Source of the DNA: Hermodice carunculata
Taxonomy: Eukaryota; Annelida; Polychaeta; Eunicida; Amphinomidae
Length of the DNA stretch: 64,000 nt
NCBI GenBank assembly: GCA_964020975.1
Contig: OZ026619.1
Coordinates: 3,859,915-3,923,914 of the forward strand
Direction: 5' to 3'
The notes under the pieces are model-generated. The model did not search any database and was not told where the DNA came from. It saw only the letters and a list, made by a program, of their open reading frames with translations. Both the position numbers and the translations under genes were made by a program. Positions 1 through 11,328 of this stretch are shown in pieces. Position 1 is the stretch's first letter. The number at the start of each line of letters is the position of its first letter.

Positions 1-1422
1 GTTCAAGGCACATGACAGATTTTTTTAAAAAACTCGATTCTTATGGAGTACAAAGGTAGAGAAGCCCTTTACAGGGGAAGCTCTATACTACAAAGTAATG
101 AGCGTTTGTGTTCGTGCGTAAAACGTATGAAACTACCAATTTTGTCGACACTTCTGAAAGTGTACAAATTTGGAATTTAAAGCAAACAACCTGGCCAAAA
201 AACATTGTGCAGCCGATCCAATCCTGAGTGTGGGATAAATAAAAGATCTATGACAAGCCCTGTGCCCATCTGACACGTGTGTGGTGGAACGTCATATAAC
301 TACGTTACACGTCAAACAAATTACAGCCCAGACACAAATGAATATAGTCCATAGATAAATGGCACAGGGACATAACACAGTTCATGGATACATGCACAGA
401 CCACCATAACCCAGATACTTAATATACATGATATACATAGCCTAATTTCGTTACATAGTACACTCGTGGTTCCCAAAACATAAGACCAAGTAAAAAATCT
501 AAAAGGGTATGTCCCACAGAAAACTACTGCACGGATATATTCCTGTCACCAAGATACTTGTCCTTGTGACCTACTGTTGTTACATGACACACCATTGGCT
601 GCAAATACAATCGTCAGTGAAGCTTACTTAAAAAAAGAAACAGGCAAAAAACGTTCTGGTCAGATCTAGTTCATGGTTTTTAACTCATGACAGATGGACA
701 GCTGATAACGAAGACTTATAAGATAAGCACAATTCACTGACAAGTCAGCTGAGATATAAATATGGAGTAAAACAGCGACAAAGCAAAACACTGCCCTGCA
801 CATGTAAACTGTGGCAAACTAAATGAAAAATTCCAAAGGCAGTCTACAGTTCAAGGACGTTTTCATACTATAGAACGTGACGTTTTCATATTGTAGAACG
901 TGAGTATTAGGTGGACAGATTATGTGTACATTGAATGCACCCGACTTAACTCTTTCAGTGCCAATCACGTCTTAAGTCGATCTACTGAAGTAAAACTAGT
1001 CTGAATTATCATTCGGATATCAGATTCGTATTCCTTGTAAAAGGACCTTTCATTCAAGTACCAGCCTGCCTCTAGTTCCAGAGAAAATATCCAACGCCAA
1101 CAGCTTTTGTCGGCGCGCATTGAGAAAAGCTGTTGGCTCAGTCCAGAATTGGCACTTAAAGAGTTAACATGGTGCCTTGGGCAAGAAAAAGCAATATTAG
1201 GAGAACGCTTTGCAGTTGTACATAAATTTAACAGCACGATCCTTTTCACATCTATCAGCAACACCCGGATCTCAGCATACAACAGTATTATGTGATAAGT
1301 CACTCAGAAACAAATGTGGACTCATTACATGGAAGATCATCTCTTTCACAATCTGCCATATCGCCCCCATCCCCCGACCCCAACCCAGGCACATGCACGA
1401 ACATAAATTGTAACTGGCTTAC
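1..1422. other. TRPC intron downstream of the pore exons (partial)
   Basis: No coding exon was recognised. The stretch holds a short tail fragment of the AACAAG-headed repeat family near 690-760 (words ACTGACAAGTCAGCTGAG) and a complete TTAA-flanked MITE at 946-1167. The remainder looks like unique AT-rich intron. I searched the minus strand for a TRP box or a third pore copy and saw neither. Confidence 0.6.
946..1167. mobile_element. TTAA-flanked hairpin MITE, copy 1 (piggyBac-like termini)
   Basis: This 222-bp element is bounded by TTAA at both ends, with terminal inverted repeats TTAACTCTTTCAGTGCCA and a matching TGGCACTTAAAGAGTTAA. It contains an internal palindrome built on CAACAGCTTTT / AAAAGCTGTTGG, and the family core CTTTCATTCAAGTACCAG (the reverse complement of CTGGTACTTGAATGAAAG). 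TTAA target duplications and CYCTTT-type ends are features of piggyBac-class elements. No transposase is present. Confidence 0.75.
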
Positions 1423-1612
1423 CACTATAGAATGGAAAGACATGGACATCATGGCAATTAGCATGTTGACGAGTAAAATCTTTGCAGCCACATTATATGC
1501 ACCAAAAAGCCACTTTCCAAAGATTTGGACCCCCTGCAATTTGACTTCCAATGATGCTAAGCCTATGATACCAAACAAGGCCCAGAACAGTGTGACAAAT
1601 GCAGTATCAAGT
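1423..1612 (-). CDS. TRPC alternative pore/S6 exon A (distal copy)
   Basis: This 190-nt exon encodes Pro602 (its first base completes a codon begun in the 24993-25479 exon) plus 63 residues: pore helix TLFWALFG, filter FGIIG, outer pore loop, S6 with GAYNV and NMLIAMM, ending SFHSIV. Its acceptor follows a pyrimidine-rich tract (TTTGTCTTTTGTTTCAG) and its donor is GTG|GTAAGC. Start phase and end phase are identical to exon B, 71 nt away, so the two are interchangeable. Upper S6 (LFGAYNV) resembles TRPC4/5 (MFGTYNV), but the filter-region Asn of TRPC4/5 (FGLIN) is Gly here. A lysine sits inside S6 (AAKILLVNML) where vertebrate TRPC4 has a hydrophobic residue. The frame is intact with no sign of decay. 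A non-functional duplicate is unlikely but not excluded without transcripts. Confidence 0.9.
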
Positions 1613-1683
1613 CTGAAACAAAAGACAAACGTGGTGAGGGTGTTAGTTAAAACACACATATGATTATAATGGGAAATGCATAC
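1613..1683 (-). other. 71-nt intron separating the two alternative pore exons
   Basis: It begins GTATGC and ends TTTTGTTTCAG. The best branch-point match is TTAACTAAC, with the branch A at intron nt 41 (30 nt before the acceptor). A donor-to-branch distance of about 41 nt is at or below the range usually needed for spliceosome assembly in animals. This fits a steric block on splicing B to A. If they were joined, the frame would read ACT TGA at the start of exon A, giving an immediate stop. Confidence 0.75.
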
Positions 1684-1879
1684 CTCGATATCTTGAAAGG
1701 AACTGGACATCATGGCTATGAGCATGTTAATAAGGACAATGATTGCCATGGCATGGTAGGTCAGCAGGAGGTATTCGCCGATTCTTTTGGTAAATGGCTG
1801 CACTATACCCTTGCGAACGGTGTTCAGGTTAGTCAAACCAAACAGAGACCAGAATAGCGTGATACAGCTATCGAAGATG
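1684..1879 (-). CDS. TRPC alternative pore/S6 exon B (proximal copy)
   Basis: This 196-nt exon encodes Pro602 (split codon) plus 65 residues: pore helix TLFWSLFG, filter FGLTN, a basic outer pore loop (RKG, TKR), S6 ending in NMLIAMM, then SSSFQDIE. The acceptor is TTTGCCTTTCCATGCAG and the donor is GAG|GTATGC. The filter keeps the Asn seen in TRPC4/5 FGLIN. Upper S6 reads YHAMAIIV instead of the family's G-x-YNV. It is two residues longer than exon A, both extra residues being in the outer pore loop. Joined to the upstream exon it reads NNLFDPIFDSCITLFW, which aligns with TRPC4 NNAFSTLFETLQSLFW, so no exon seems to be missing between them despite the 23-kb intron. Confidence 0.93.
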
Positions 1880-4761
1880 CTGCATGGAAAGGCAAAGGAA
1901 AAACATATGATTGGAAAAAGCACTGCACTTCTATCTCATAAAACATTAAATGTCCTTTTACTATAGAAACCGAACAAAATCTCTATGAAAGTGGGTTACG
2001 TTAAACTGTCCAGAAGAGCAGAAAATAATATAAGGCTATTTGACAGCCCGCCCTAATGAAATCAGTTCAACATTTTCTTGATATTAAAATCAATACTAGC
2101 CGTCTCATTCAGAAGCAGAGATGAAGAACTCCCATTTTATCCACCAGTCCATTTTAAAATTTGTGTTCAAATTATAAAACTAAGAATGAAGACATGGGGC
2201 ACGATTGTGACACTGATCAGCAGTAACCGACGACATTTCAAACATATTACAGCCCGCAAGTTTAACCCCTTCCAGCGCTGGGAATACAAAACAAATAAAC
2301 AGTGTTTTCGGTGTGCTCTGGGTAAATTGCGCTCTAAGCGCACCCAACAAAATCGACAACCTGAACCATTCATGTTACCGCTGGACCCGTATGCTGGTAG
2401 TTAAATGAAAGTTTTCACGAAAAACTTGGATCTAAAATCCTTAAATCGATTTTTATCAGCACGAATTCTACTACGATCACCGAACGAGTTAGTCTCTCTC
2501 GTCGCAATGCCACCAACTACAGTAAGTCTGTTCAAAATGGTTTCGATGTATATATCATATTGATATATACGTTCAGAAAGCTGAAGTCGCATGTTTTCCC
2601 ACTTGGTTTCCATGGCTGTGTATGTATTAGTTTTATATATATTTACGGGCTATTGTCATATAAGGCCTTGAGATTGTGGGCTTGTAACTATCAGACCTCA
2701 GCTTTACCACCTACACAGCATTTCTGTTAATCGCATTGATTTCAGTTGTTAACATCAGAGATATCGATTGCGGAACTTGTTTCTATACAGGAAGCAGATG
2801 TTGGCCCTGACTACACGGTTCGCAAGCACGGTCACTGCACTTCTTTTGGCAACATTTGTTCAGTTCAGAAGTAAGCTCAGATTGTTATATGTATCTGTAT
2901 CTTTTTCCTTCTGGAAACAATAACTGGCTAATGGCTCTGGTTCCAAACTACCGTGGCTCGGACGTCAGGATTTTCACTTTCAGTTTGTACACAATTATAC
3001 TGTAGGTCCATAGGTCACCATGACCAAAGCAAGACCTTGATTTGAAAATATTATTGCAACAGCCCCCCCCCCCCCACACACACAGCCACAACCCTCTACA
3101 CCAAGTCTCGTTTAAAAATATGATAGTGGTGCAACAGTTTATCGTATGTTACATTAAGCCGCCAGAAAATCATGTTGTTGAGTGCAGGTATATCAGGCAA
3201 GCTTTACTTTAATATACACTTTCTATGTATGAAGTTTTTCGTGGACGAGACACGTTCCCCTAGAAATTGTGGCAGCCATTCCCTACAACAATATATTAGA
3301 AGTGCAGTTGTTACCTTTTGGTTACACCTTCCACTTTCATATTTACGCTGTTTGTGTAACAGTTTAGCCCCAATCACGACATTTGCAGTCAGGCTTTGCG
3401 GCAAAAGAGTATTCCGCAAGCTCCATCCGGGACACAGTTCAGTTGAGCACAACGCCCACAAGCGCCCCCCTTTAAACTAAGAAAATTTACCGAGAGTCTG
3501 CAAATGTTTTGTCTCTTGAACGTCAGGCTGGACCACCAAAAAACCCACACAAATCTTAATCAGGTGAAATATATTTATATTTCGTCACCGGCAGCCGCAA
3601 ACAAAAACTAAAAGCATAAAATACATTTGCACTGTGATATTTGGGACGGCACTTTTGTATCTCTGGAAACTGAAGGCGCTGTTCCAAGCACCAGTGTTTA
3701 CCACGTGAGCAATTACAATATTTTTTTTTTCAATGAAGCAAGTTGTTTTGGTACTTTACCAATGCAAATAAACTGTCTCCATGCATATTGGGAAAAACTG
3801 GCAGTGCTTGGTGGACGTTTATAAAGTGGCATAAATATGCAAGTCAGAATGAGACCTATACGAACGTCACTATTTGCTTGATCATGTCACAATACAGCAG
3901 TCACATATCGAAATGGACTTATCAGATGTTCATCTTCTGACCAACAACTATTTGAGATTCTCCACAAATTTCAATGACAAAATCAAAAAAGGTCACACTG
4001 TCTGCTTCTGAATACAAGGCGGTGGATCACAAACACTTTATTCATCCTTAAAACTTTCCAAAAAGTTTATTTTCATCTTTTAATACAAAAACGGTAAAGT
4101 TATAATATATCTATATCTAACACGTTCAATAAAGTGCCCTGAATAATGTCACAACCAAAATTTGAGAATTATTTAATAATTTCTACTGACGCTATGATTC
4201 AAAACTTCATTAGCGCATCAATTCACTGATGCTAAAACTTTTTTCTTCCTCTAACATTGAAATTGAACGGTACGTTTTATTGAGGAGCAAAATGAACAAA
4301 TTAAAATTAACACGCAAGAAAAGGTGCATGCCGACTAAAATGTTCTAACTACACACAAAAAGGGAACAGGAATTAAATATTCCGTATGCGTCACTGCGCT
4401 ATCCTCATCTCTCTCAACATAAACAAGATTTATTCAATACGGCTCGGTCTCTTCCGTCCTACAGTTCACACATACAGAACTAACTTTGGTCACATTTTCA
4501 TATTGTACATTTCTTAAACTTTATTTTGTATGTTTACGTTAAACTCCAATGCAAGGGTTTAGAAAAAAATCTGAGAAATGGAAGTGTTGCGGAATATTTG
4601 TTTTGTGAGATGAACTGTTTAGGTGTACCATGACGGAGGAAGAGATCGCCCTGCAATTGTCTACTTTTAACTTCTGCGTACAATGCCAACAACTCCCAAT
4701 GGCCAAATCAGTCCCAGACATATACTGTTTCTAAGAAATGTTTAACTCCATTGCAGAGAGG

Positions 4762-4801
<40 letters not shown>

Positions 4802-4809
4802 CACACACA
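4762..4809. repeat. (GACA)n microsatellite followed by (AC)n
   Basis: About ten tandem GACA units run into ACACACACA. Open frames crossing it on either strand translate to simple repeats and are not genes. Confidence 0.9.
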
Positions 4810-5567
4810 GGGGCAGACAGGGAATGAGACAGAAACAGAGAGAGCGAGAGACAGAAGCGCATGGTGTCTATTTGTACTTGCATGCTGGTATGAATACACG
4901 TTGCATATTTTAAAAAAAAAAGATATCTTAGAAAAGAGAATTACGAAAATCCTGACTGGCATGTGCTTATCTTGTGACGGCGTTTAAATCAATGACAATC
5001 CAAGATTTCCTGTAGACATCACTTTGCTATAAAAATAGTTTGGAAATGTCTATTGAAAATTACACTTTATCGTTTCTTCACACACCACCAAAAACAGCTC
5101 AAATCGTACTATTTAATAAAATAATTAAGGAAACTTTCAGTGGATAAATATGTTCATAAAAGATAAACTATACTGCCGGGGTGAGAAATATAGTTTTTCC
5201 TGCAAAAATCATATCATATATATGCACTGAAAATGTCGATTACATAATATAAACCACATGGGTCAAGTGCACCAAACGAGTTACGCTGATGTCAAGCCTC
5301 ACTCTGATGTCAAAAATAGCTGTCGTCCTTCAGTGTCCACTCTGCCTGGAGCGGAACGTCCGAACAATTTTGCTTGGAAGCCCACGGACATCACAGTAGT
5401 AAATGTTGTATTCCTACAGAGCACGGTACGTGCATAAAATGTTTGACATTATCCATCCCTTCTTAACAGAGAGACAACAAATGTTCGGATTCTAACATTT
5501 GTTGTAAACCTATCATTAGACCCAGAGGTACTTTCTTAAGAAGTTGAGTTATGGTAACGTCGCAGCC

Positions 5568-6869
5568 AACAAGAGGCCTGTCTGAACGGCCCAGCCCCAG
5601 CTGATCTTGATACTTTCAACTGAAAATGAGTCCAAAATAAATCCCACCCTGTTCCATGGGTGTCCAGACCCGTTTGTGTGCGATTTCAAATCCACTGACA
5701 ATGGCTTTTTATAATACAATTCCCAAGGATCTCTCAAACATAAAATGAAAAAAAAAAAAAAAAATCCAAAAATCATTGGCACATGACCACTACTCTCCAA
5801 AGGCATATCTATACCAAGTATCATTTCAAACTGGCTGATAACCTTGGAGAAGTCAAAAAATGAATTACTACTGCAATTACTATTGACTTCCATGGTAATA
5901 AACAGGAATGTGCGCACTGACCAACAGGTACCCGAACTGGAAAAGTTGTTAAAAATCAGGAATCAAGAGTGTCACCAACCAGAGAACACCTTCGATTGAT
6001 GTTTGCATAAGATACATTTCTACCACGCTTCAGAACAATATGAGGAACATTTCGGAAACGAAGTCGAAACTAACTTTGACATACAACAATTCACAAAACG
6101 TGAACATTGAACAATCATGGTGCAACAATTAAGGTCTAGGGGGCCCTGAAGATGTGCCTATGCACTTTGAAAGCAATAGGAAGAGCATTTTTGGAAAAGT
6201 ATATTTTTGAAGATTTTGCCAAACAATTAACAAAAACATTCACAAAAATTCCAAAAATCATCAGACCATGACCAATAAAAGAAAAAAAAAACTGGCAGAA
6301 ACCCACCCAGGTAGACCTCCACGAAGTTTGAATTGCACCTGGGTAACATTTTGGAACAGTCAAAAATGCAAATAGGGGTGATTTGGGATGGTTTAATTCC
6401 TTGACACACAACCTTTTGTTTCCATGATGCATGTTTGTAACACCTAGTAAACCATGCCACTTGAGGTCAGGTGGGTCAGCAAAGCCCATTACATTACAGT
6501 GAACCTGAAAGTTTCACCCTGCATATGAGGACGATTTTTGGAATAGTCATCTTCTAATCTACCTGAAGTACATATTATTATCTTTTCAAATACACCCAGG
6601 TATGACAAAATAAAAGTTTAATGCTTATTTGGCAACACAATAGAGAGGTTCAATTTATATCTGCTAATTCCCCATGTTAATCTATGGAGAAAAAGTGAGG
6701 GTCATGGAAAGTGACCACAAGATGAGTGCGGTTAACTATGAACAGGATGGGTAGCACCACCTTTAGGCGAATTTAGAACTAGCCAAGATATAAACTATTG
6801 TGGACCATGGATCATCCGATAGCCATACTCAGATGACTGATAAGTCAGCTGAGGTAAAAAAAAAAAAAG
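5568..6869 (+). mobile_element. AACAAG-headed, A-tailed dispersed element, old copy
   Basis: The head reads AACAAGAGGCCTGTCTG, then GGCCCAGCCCCAGCTGA. The tail reads CTGATAAGTCAGCTGAGG followed by an A-rich run. The body carries phrases shared with the 59.3-63.4 kb region, such as TCCAAAAATCATTGG, CATGACCA, TTGGAGAAGTC, AAAAATCAGGAAT and GCACCACCTTTAGG. Head and tail share inverted CAGCTGA words. No long reading frame is present, so it is non-autonomous. Divergence from the 60-kb copy suggests considerable age. Families with this head and tail style are widespread in molluscs and other marine invertebrates; I give no family name. Confidence 0.6.
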
Positions 6870-7098
6870 AAGAAAAAGATACATTTACATGGTAGTTACA
6901 GATGAAAAGGCTCGAGTCCGAACTTAAGCCTACTATTTCAGAGTAAAATCATACATGGTATCGCACGTGTCTACAAAATCCAAGTTTACATACGAAGACG
7001 CCAAATTAGATATCATACAAAACGTTACGAGCCACGTATTAAGTGACGTTGGGCAAAATGTAAATATTATTTGTAGACTATACTGTTCCATTTTTGAT

Positions 7099-8590
7099 AT
7101 AATAATAATAATAATAATACTGTGGCTCTCCGCTTATGCGCCGCGGTCCTGTGTGACACAGGTGGCCTAGGAAGGAAAAGAAAGAAAAAAAAAAAAGAGA
7201 TGATGAGGTGGAGGAAACCATGATTATGCTAATCAGCTCATGCTGCCATGTTTACCAGGGCCAGAGCCGAGGCTAAGAGTCCACCACACACTCTCACACA
7301 GCTGTGGTGGGCCCCTGGCCCTGAATATATCCCCCAACACTCATCGCTTGTAGCCCCCCCCCCCCCATAAAAGGACAGAAAAACCTTCCCTCATACACCC
7401 TATCCCCGCCTCTAAGGCTCAGGCATTTCCCATGGGGGATCCCATGGGAGCCCTTATAAGGGCTACCACCATTCCCTCTCCTCCCTGCATCTAAGATTCT
7501 AATTCACCCTGTTGCTATCAAGCCCTATCAGTTCATTTCTTTTCTCCCAGCACCCTACCAGGTAGTCCTGTACGCTTTTAGTGCCTTTCCTGCCTCCCAG
7601 AAAGCCACCCTTCAAACCTAAAACCCATGCTACACGTTCCTCTTCCTCTAAACACTGAACCTCTTCTAGACCCTTGTTATTATAGTCTTCCCTGTGCCAC
7701 TTTCTGAAAAATTCTTCTCTTATCTCTCTATATGCTTCACACCACAACAGCCAGTGATCCACTGTCTCATCTGCCTCTTGTCTACATACCTTACATTTAC
7801 CATTACTCCCTGTTGTCCACTTCTGTTTTCTCTTTTCTAGATTGATTACTCCTGCCCTACTTTGAAAAAGAAGCTTGGATCCCTTCCCTCCATCCCAACA
7901 CACACTTTTCTTTGGTTTTTCTAGTACCTTGTATGCTTTTAGTGTACTCTTTTCCCTGACACCTCTTTTCCAGTCTTCTTTCCAGCCCTCTGTAACAGTC
8001 CTACCTATATACACTTTCCAGTTTTCAACCTCATCATATCCTTTCAATTCGTATCTCTCTGCCAACTTATTTATATCTTTGACCCATCTTGTTTGTTCCT
8101 TGACTATTTCATTGTAAACCTTCCTGCACCACCTGTCTTCATTTACTGATTGTAAATATCCCCAGTACTTAAGCTTTGCTTTGGCAATTCTGTCTGTAAT
8201 TTTATTCCATCCTAACTCTCCTAGGACTGCTTCTGTTGCTGCACATGGTGGTGCTCCCAGTATCCATTTCCCCATCTCATTCTGTACTTTCTCCATTCCC
8301 TGGATATCTCCTTCACTTATTGAAATCACATCTAAGCCATATATCATCCCTGGTATCGCAACTCTATCCCATAATACCCTTGCTGTGTATGCTCTGTTGA
8401 AACTGTTCAGTGCAGTAGCTTTAATCATTCCTTTTGTACGGTTCACTTTCTGTTTAATCTTCTCAACCTGATATCTGAACATGCCTTTACCTGTTGTCTT
8501 TATCTTAACACCTAGGTATTCATACTCATCAACCTCCCCAATTTCAATTAATTGTTCATTACCTTCTGGAATTTGAAAATCACGGTCCAA
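7099..8590 (-). mobile_element. 5'-truncated LINE (non-LTR retrotransposon)
   Basis: On the minus strand the element runs from about 8590 to a (TAT)n tail at 7119-7099, which follows a GC-rich 3' UTR (about 380 nt from the stop at 7499). A simple-repeat tail and 5' truncation are typical of target-primed insertion. The 5' limit is judged from where protein similarity fades and is uncertain by tens of bases. No clear target-site duplication was seen. The poly-C tract at 7355-7367 lies in the UTR. Confidence 0.75.
7499..8590 (-). CDS. C-terminal part of LINE ORF2-type reverse transcriptase protein
   Basis: About 360 codons are open without interruption. The visible part begins just after the catalytic core, at the EYLGVKI motif that marks the end of the RT fingers/palm in many non-LTR elements. 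It then runs through a conserved post-RT region (RVLWDRVAIPGMIYG, GKWILGAPP, LGELGW, KLKYWGYLQS) to a CCHC knuckle near the end (CKVC...HWLLWC, spacing C-x2-C-x9-H-x4-C). The endonuclease and RT catalytic residues (YxDD) are absent because of 5' truncation, so the copy cannot work on its own. The intact frame implies a fairly young insertion. The first roughly 29 residues of the longest open frame (8588-8674) read into flanking DNA and are probably not part of the element. The clade (CR1, L2, Vingi, L1-like) is unassigned. Confidence 0.75.
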   Translation of the reverse strand: MDRDFQIPEGNEQLIEIGEVDEYEYLGVKIKTTGKGMFRYQVEKIKQKVNRTKGMIKATALNSFNRAYTARVLWDRVAIPGMIYGLDVISISEGDIQGMEKVQNEMGKWILGAPPCAATEAVLGELGWNKITDRIAKAKLKYWGYLQSVNEDRWCRKVYNEIVKEQTRWVKDINKLAERYELKGYDEVENWKVYIGRTVTEGWKEDWKRGVREKSTLKAYKVLEKPKKSVCWDGGKGSKLLFQSRAGVINLEKRKQKWTTGSNGKCKVCRQEADETVDHWLLWCEAYREIREEFFRKWHREDYNNKGLEEVQCLEEEERVAWVLGLKGGFLGGRKGTKSVQDYLVGCWEKRNELIGLDSNRVN

Positions 8591-9954
8591 TATGTAGGGA
8601 CTAGTGTGGCCGCAAATCGTTGGCGTGGAAGTGGCAAAATGTCTGGCAGTTGTATTGGTAACCGTGGATAGCACAAAAAATCAGTTAACAAAACTTCGAA
8701 AGATAATATCGAGAGGCACGCAATTACCCAATGTTATGTTTTTTGTGTAAAAAACGTACACAAGAAGATAACACTGCATTTGCAATGGGAGACTGTCTTG
8801 AGTGTCGTTATTTTACTAAACAAGTAGTCAAGACGACTAATCATTGGCAGTTTTCAAAACGACATTCAACTAGCTATATTGTGGCGAACAGATAAAATAA
8901 ACGACTCGTTGTAGCATTCCATCTGCTCCTAAGCAATCCTAAATATCGGATGTACTATGATTAACTTTATGAACCGAGAGTGTAACACTCCTGTTGCATG
9001 GGAAGTAAATGGTGACGTCTGCCATTGTGGGAAGGATCGTTTAGTGTACTCGACTCCAGGCATTGGGACAAAGAAAGATTGAAAGTTTTGAATTGCATTA
9101 TGTAATATGTATTCTGACTGTTGCTCTGTATAGTTTATCCAGGCAGTTCACGGTCCAATAGCCATTCCGTTACTAATACATAACACTACTACCACACGTT
9201 TAAAACGTTAGTGTTTTAATTTGACCAGGCACTCTACAGTTCATTATTACACTGATTACATGCTATGCTAACAAAACACAATACATGGAACACTCATCCC
9301 AGTCAACGACACTGGACCAGCCACAGCTTGTTGCAGGAAAGTAAGAAATGGAACACAGAAATCATTAAATGAATAAAGGCCTAAGAACGATGCAGCATAT
9401 ACATGAACCAAAAGACTACAGACTGGTACTACTTAAGCCAGGCTTCACAAACATCAATAAGGCTGTGGAATTTCATTGCCATAAATGCACATGACGGATG
9501 GGGGATAGAAGTATGGTACAGTGTACCACAGTTCAGTATGAAGAGAGTATTTACAGGCATGCAAGCAGTTTGAGGAAACCACCCATTTACCGATCAATGT
9601 CATGAATTTTATTCCAGAATGTATACACAGAGTTTGTATCAGGGGAAACTGCGACAGACACCTTTGCATCAACATGCCACAAACAGAAAGTAAGTCTCGT
9701 CCAAGCCTGTTTTATTTCCATAATAGTGGCATGTAATAAGTAACAATTTTCCTAATCTCCCGGATACACGAAAAAAAAAATGTGTTGCATTTTTTTTTTT
9801 GAGATGCAGTCAGAAATTATATCGCAAATCACCCTGTTATAAAAATGTCGCTCTTCATCATCCTATTGGGCCAACAGGCTGACAGGCGCGTGTATGTCTA
9901 CAGCTGAACACCCATCAAGACTTTTCCGTGTTCAATGTGACTTCTGAACATTAA

Positions 9955-10009
9955 TTACAGTGGCAGAACAACAACCAAAAAAAAAAAAAAGGAAAAAAAA
10001 CAACAACAA

Positions 10010-10040
<31 letters not shown>

Positions 10041-10070
10041 AAAAGGAAAAAAAAAAAAAAAAACAAAAGG
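9955..10070. repeat. A-rich low-complexity tract
   Basis: A 100-bp run of A broken by G and C (AAAAGG, CAACAAC). The poly-Lys and poly-Phe frames it produces on the two strands are artefacts of composition. Confidence 0.9.
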
Positions 10071-11102
10071 AGCGGACTACAAAGCAAGATATTTCCACTA
10101 GGAAGCCAAGGCAAAAAGCGAACACAAAGGCTGACATGCTATCTGCACATAGGCATCATGACTAGCTTACGTGTCCATCGTGTCTATTTCTTGTAGATCT
10201 TCCACTAAGGAATCATATACGTCAATTTGCATGCATCAAATTTATAGTCTTTATAGTCTTATCACATTGGTCCTTGTTTCACATCACTCATATTTCAGAG
10301 AGTATGCGAGGATAATCAAGACTACAGAACTGATGACTCATAAAAGCTACGGTATTAAAAAAGTATTAATTTTATGAAGTGGATTTAGAGATTGTAGTTA
10401 AATCAAAAGTGCACACCCCTACAAACGCAATCAGCCTTCAATACAAGTATGATTCTGTCTGACCACAATATGATTCAGTATGACTTTGAAAGCACACAGG
10501 GTAACAGCCATAAAAGCCCTACCTCAGCACGTAATTGTGCAAGCTATCTGTCACATTAAAGATCCTAAAATGAAGAACAGAATTGGAACCGGTGCATTTC
10601 TTGGAATAATAGCACGACTACAACATGGCATAAACTACTGTTGGCTTGCGGTTAACTTTGAATTATATCTTAAAAGGCTGGCCATATTTGCTGACGTCTT
10701 AATTTCTTTGAACGCTATTGTAGGATAAATCACTACCATCAATCAAGGTAGAAGAAACTGAAATTCCACCTGACATGGTTTATTTTGCTGAGTATCATTA
10801 TGAATTCTAGTATCCACTTTGGAAAATGACATAAAAAATGAATATAAAATTTGGATTAATTTCAAGCCAATTTGTTTTCTAGGTGCAACTATACTGTCAT
10901 CAATATCATTATTTATCTTTACTCAACATCGAGTACATTAAGCCTTGCAAGCACATAGCCTTCAGGTCGATAGCTTAATGAATTTCAAAAGCAAAATTAG
11001 TCTGGAGGTATATAAATTAAATGTACGTTTGATGTCTAGCCACTCTTCCATCTGATACAGCAGCACTGAGAATATTGTACCTTAACTAACACGTGCGCTC
11101 TG

Positions 11103-11328
11103 CGAAAGTTACAGGCCAGAGACACAGACTTTTCTCATAATGTCACAGGTCAGCGACAGAGACTTTTCTCATAATGTCACAGGTCACGGACAGACTTTTT
11201 CTCATAATGTCACTGGTCTGCGACACAGACTTTTTCTCATGATGTCACAGGTCAGCGACAGAGACTTTTTCTTATAATGTCACAGGTCAGCGACAGAGAG
11301 GTTATCTCACAATGTCACAGGTCTGCCC
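11103..11328. repeat. 34-35-bp minisatellite, about 6 units
   Basis: The unit centres on GTCACAGGTCAGCGACAGAG followed by ACTTTTTCTCATAAT. Units differ by a few substitutions and one-base length changes in the T run. Confidence 0.85.

Noticed and set aside
965-1303. Minus-strand frame of 112 codons next to pore exon A
   Set aside because: Mostly the translation of a MITE; it does not match any TRPC segment and is not the missing TRP-box exon.
1684-1879. Exon B as a dead duplicate of exon A, or the reverse
   Set aside because: Both frames are intact, both splice-site pairs are good, phases match, and filter and S6 motifs are kept; decay would have broken at least one of these.
9932-10196. 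Small poly-Phe and poly-Lys proteins
   Set aside because: Products of an A-rich tract; the same applies to 15943-16359.
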